A stretch of DNA of 6,007 bases from JAUREX01 sp044356825 (GTDB taxonomy: Bacteria > Pseudomonadota > Alphaproteobacteria > Rhodobacterales > Rhodobacteraceae). The notes under the pieces were generated by a model, which saw nothing but the letters and a program-made list of their open reading frames with translations, ran no database searches and had not been told where the DNA came from. Position numbers and translations under genes: made by a program. The stretch is from NCBI GenBank assembly GCA_044356825.1, contig JBIKVM010000178.1, forward strand, positions 1-6,007. The letters run 5' to 3'. Position 1 is the stretch's first letter. Each line of letters begins with the position of its first letter. Positions 5,044 through 6,007 of the stretch are shown here, piece after piece.

Positions 5044-6007
5044 TCAGGGCCGGGCGCGATCGCCCCAGGCGGGGAACGGATCGGGCAGATGCCGCCAAGT
5101 TTCGGGGGTGAAGCCCTCGGCTGGCACGAGGGCGGCGTCGAGCCGCGCGCGGACCGCGGTTGCGTCCATATCTGTCCCGATGAACACAAGCTCCTGCCGG
5201 CGGTCGCCCCAGGGTTCAATCCATGCATCCCGCAGGTCGCGGAGCGCATCGGGGTGCGTGGGCCAGCGGTCACGCGGAACCGTGCTCCACCAGCGGCCAA
5301 GCGGCGTGACAGACGACATCGCCCCTGCAAGGCTGAACTCCGCCGCCCAGTCGGGGCGCGTCGCTATCCAGAAATGCCCCTTGGCCCGGATCACACCGGG
5401 CAGATCGCCGTTCAGCAGCGCGTGGATGCGCGCCGGATCGAAAGGCTGCCTCGCGCGGTAGACGAAGGACGTGATGCCGTATTCATCGGATTCGGGCGTG
5501 TGGTGGGCAAAGCCGTAGAGTTCCTTGGCCCAGTAGGGGTGCTCATGCGCCCGGTCGAAATCGAACAAGCCGGTGTCGAAGATTGCGTCGGTGGCAACTT
5601 GGCTCTGGTCGGTCTCGATCAGCCGCGCATCTGGGTTCAGGGCGCGGATGATCTTGCGCGCTGCGTCAGTGCGCGCTGGACCGGCATCGGTGGTCTTGTT
5701 GAGGATGACGACATCGGCAAATTCGATCTGGTCGGTCAACAGGGAAACGAGCGTGCGGTTGTCATCCTCGCCAAGGCTTTCGCCCCGATCAGCGAGGAAA
5801 TCATGGCTTGCGAAATCCTTGAGCAGGTTGATCGCATCGACCACAGTCACCATCGTATCGAGCCGCGCCACGTCCGACAGGCTGTCGCCGGCTTCATCGC
5901 GGAAATCGAAGGTGGCGGCAACGGGCAGCGGCTCGGCAATTCCGGTCGACTCGATGAGCAGGTAATCGAACCGCCCCTCGGCCGCTAGGCGGCGCACCTC
6001 GGTCAGG
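5044..6007 (-). CDS. COG0523 (CobW/ZigA-like) metal-chaperone GTPase, N-terminus outside window
   Basis: The frame is open to the window edge and ends at TGA 5044-5046, giving about 320 of an expected 400 or so residues. COG0523 proteins are cytoplasmic P-loop GTPases that insert or deliver metals, zinc in the ZigA/ZagA branch and cobalt in CobW. Counting from the GTG at 5995-5997 as residue 1, the IESTGIAEP motif is at 15-23, the TMVTVVDA switch region at 48-55, and the guanine-specificity region LNKTTDAG at 99-106, one residue longer than canonical NKxD. A His-containing stretch (HEHPYWAKE, HHTPESDEYG at 151-174) leads into the CobW C-terminal domain: GHFWIATR at 207-214 and GDRRQELVFIGT at 264-275. 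The Walker A loop and the metal-binding CxCC motif lie upstream of the window. The GTG is not the real start; coding continues with LTEV before it. Composition is lower in GC than the left-hand genes. Zinc rather than cobalt is favoured because of the SLSDVARLDTMVTVVDA type, but no Zur site can be seen here. Confidence 0.85.
   Translation of the reverse strand, partial: LTEVRRLAAEGRFDYLLIESTGIAEPLPVAATFDFRDEAGDSLSDVARLDTMVTVVDAINLLKDFASHDFLADRGESLGEDDNRTLVSLLTDQIEFADVVILNKTTDAGPARTDAARKIIRALNPDARLIETDQSQVATDAIFDTGLFDFDRAHEHPYWAKELYGFAHHTPESDEYGITSFVYRARQPFDPARIHALLNGDLPGVIRAKGHFWIATRPDWAAEFSLAGAMSSVTPLGRWWSTVPRDRWPTHPDALRDLRDAWIEPWGDRRQELVFIGTDMDATAVRARLDAALVPAEGFTPETWRHLPDPFPAWGDRARP

Noticed and set aside
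4804..5988. 394-codon + strand ORF opposite the GTPase gene
   Set aside because: Its translation has no recognisable motifs and is the antisense shadow of a clearly conserved COG0523 protein; long antisense ORFs are expected at this GC content.
1..6007. tRNA, rRNA, riboswitch or CRISPR array
   Set aside because: No regularly spaced repeats, cloverleaf or conserved rRNA segments were seen on either strand.

Overview
The window looks like the chromosome of a GC-rich alphaproteobacterium, most likely of the Rhodobacteraceae/Roseobacteraceae group. This rests on the composition, on the protein families present (RsmD, long-form DeoC, bacterial two-part ALDH16, a ZigA-like COG0523 GTPase) and on a DUF2924 plus serine-recombinase pair typical of that class. 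The assignment is by recognition, not by a search.

Left part (1-3738, + strand, very GC-rich). The 3' end of rsmD (16S rRNA guanine methyltransferase) is followed after 36 bases by deoC (deoxyribose-phosphate aldolase). Three bases after deoC begins a 791-residue aldehyde dehydrogenase of ALDH16 architecture: one complete ALDH unit with all catalytic residues, fused to a second, half-length unit without them. DeoC releases acetaldehyde from deoxyribose 5-phosphate, and the tightly coupled dehydrogenase is well placed to oxidise it. Together they suggest a small deoxynucleoside-salvage unit.

Middle part (3739-5043, - strand, lower GC). This is a gene graveyard. From right to left (its own 5' to 3') it holds a frameshifted DUF2924 gene, a large serine recombinase broken by a stop, a frameshift and an internal deletion, and a 54-codon ORF with a good ribosome binding site, a CPVC motif and a strong internal hairpin. 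Next to it lies a short C-terminal scrap that resembles a thiolase and ends 21 bases from the dehydrogenase gene. The most economical reading is a decayed integrated element whose arrival or decay destroyed a thiolase-like gene.

Right part (5044-6007, - strand). This is the C-terminal three quarters of a COG0523/CobW-family metal-chaperone GTPase, open at the window edge and apparently intact.

No RNA genes, CRISPR array or complete mobile element were seen. The most interesting items are the ALDH16-type enzyme coupled to deoC, and the DUF2924-recombinase-small-ORF module, whose decay steps can be read base by base.
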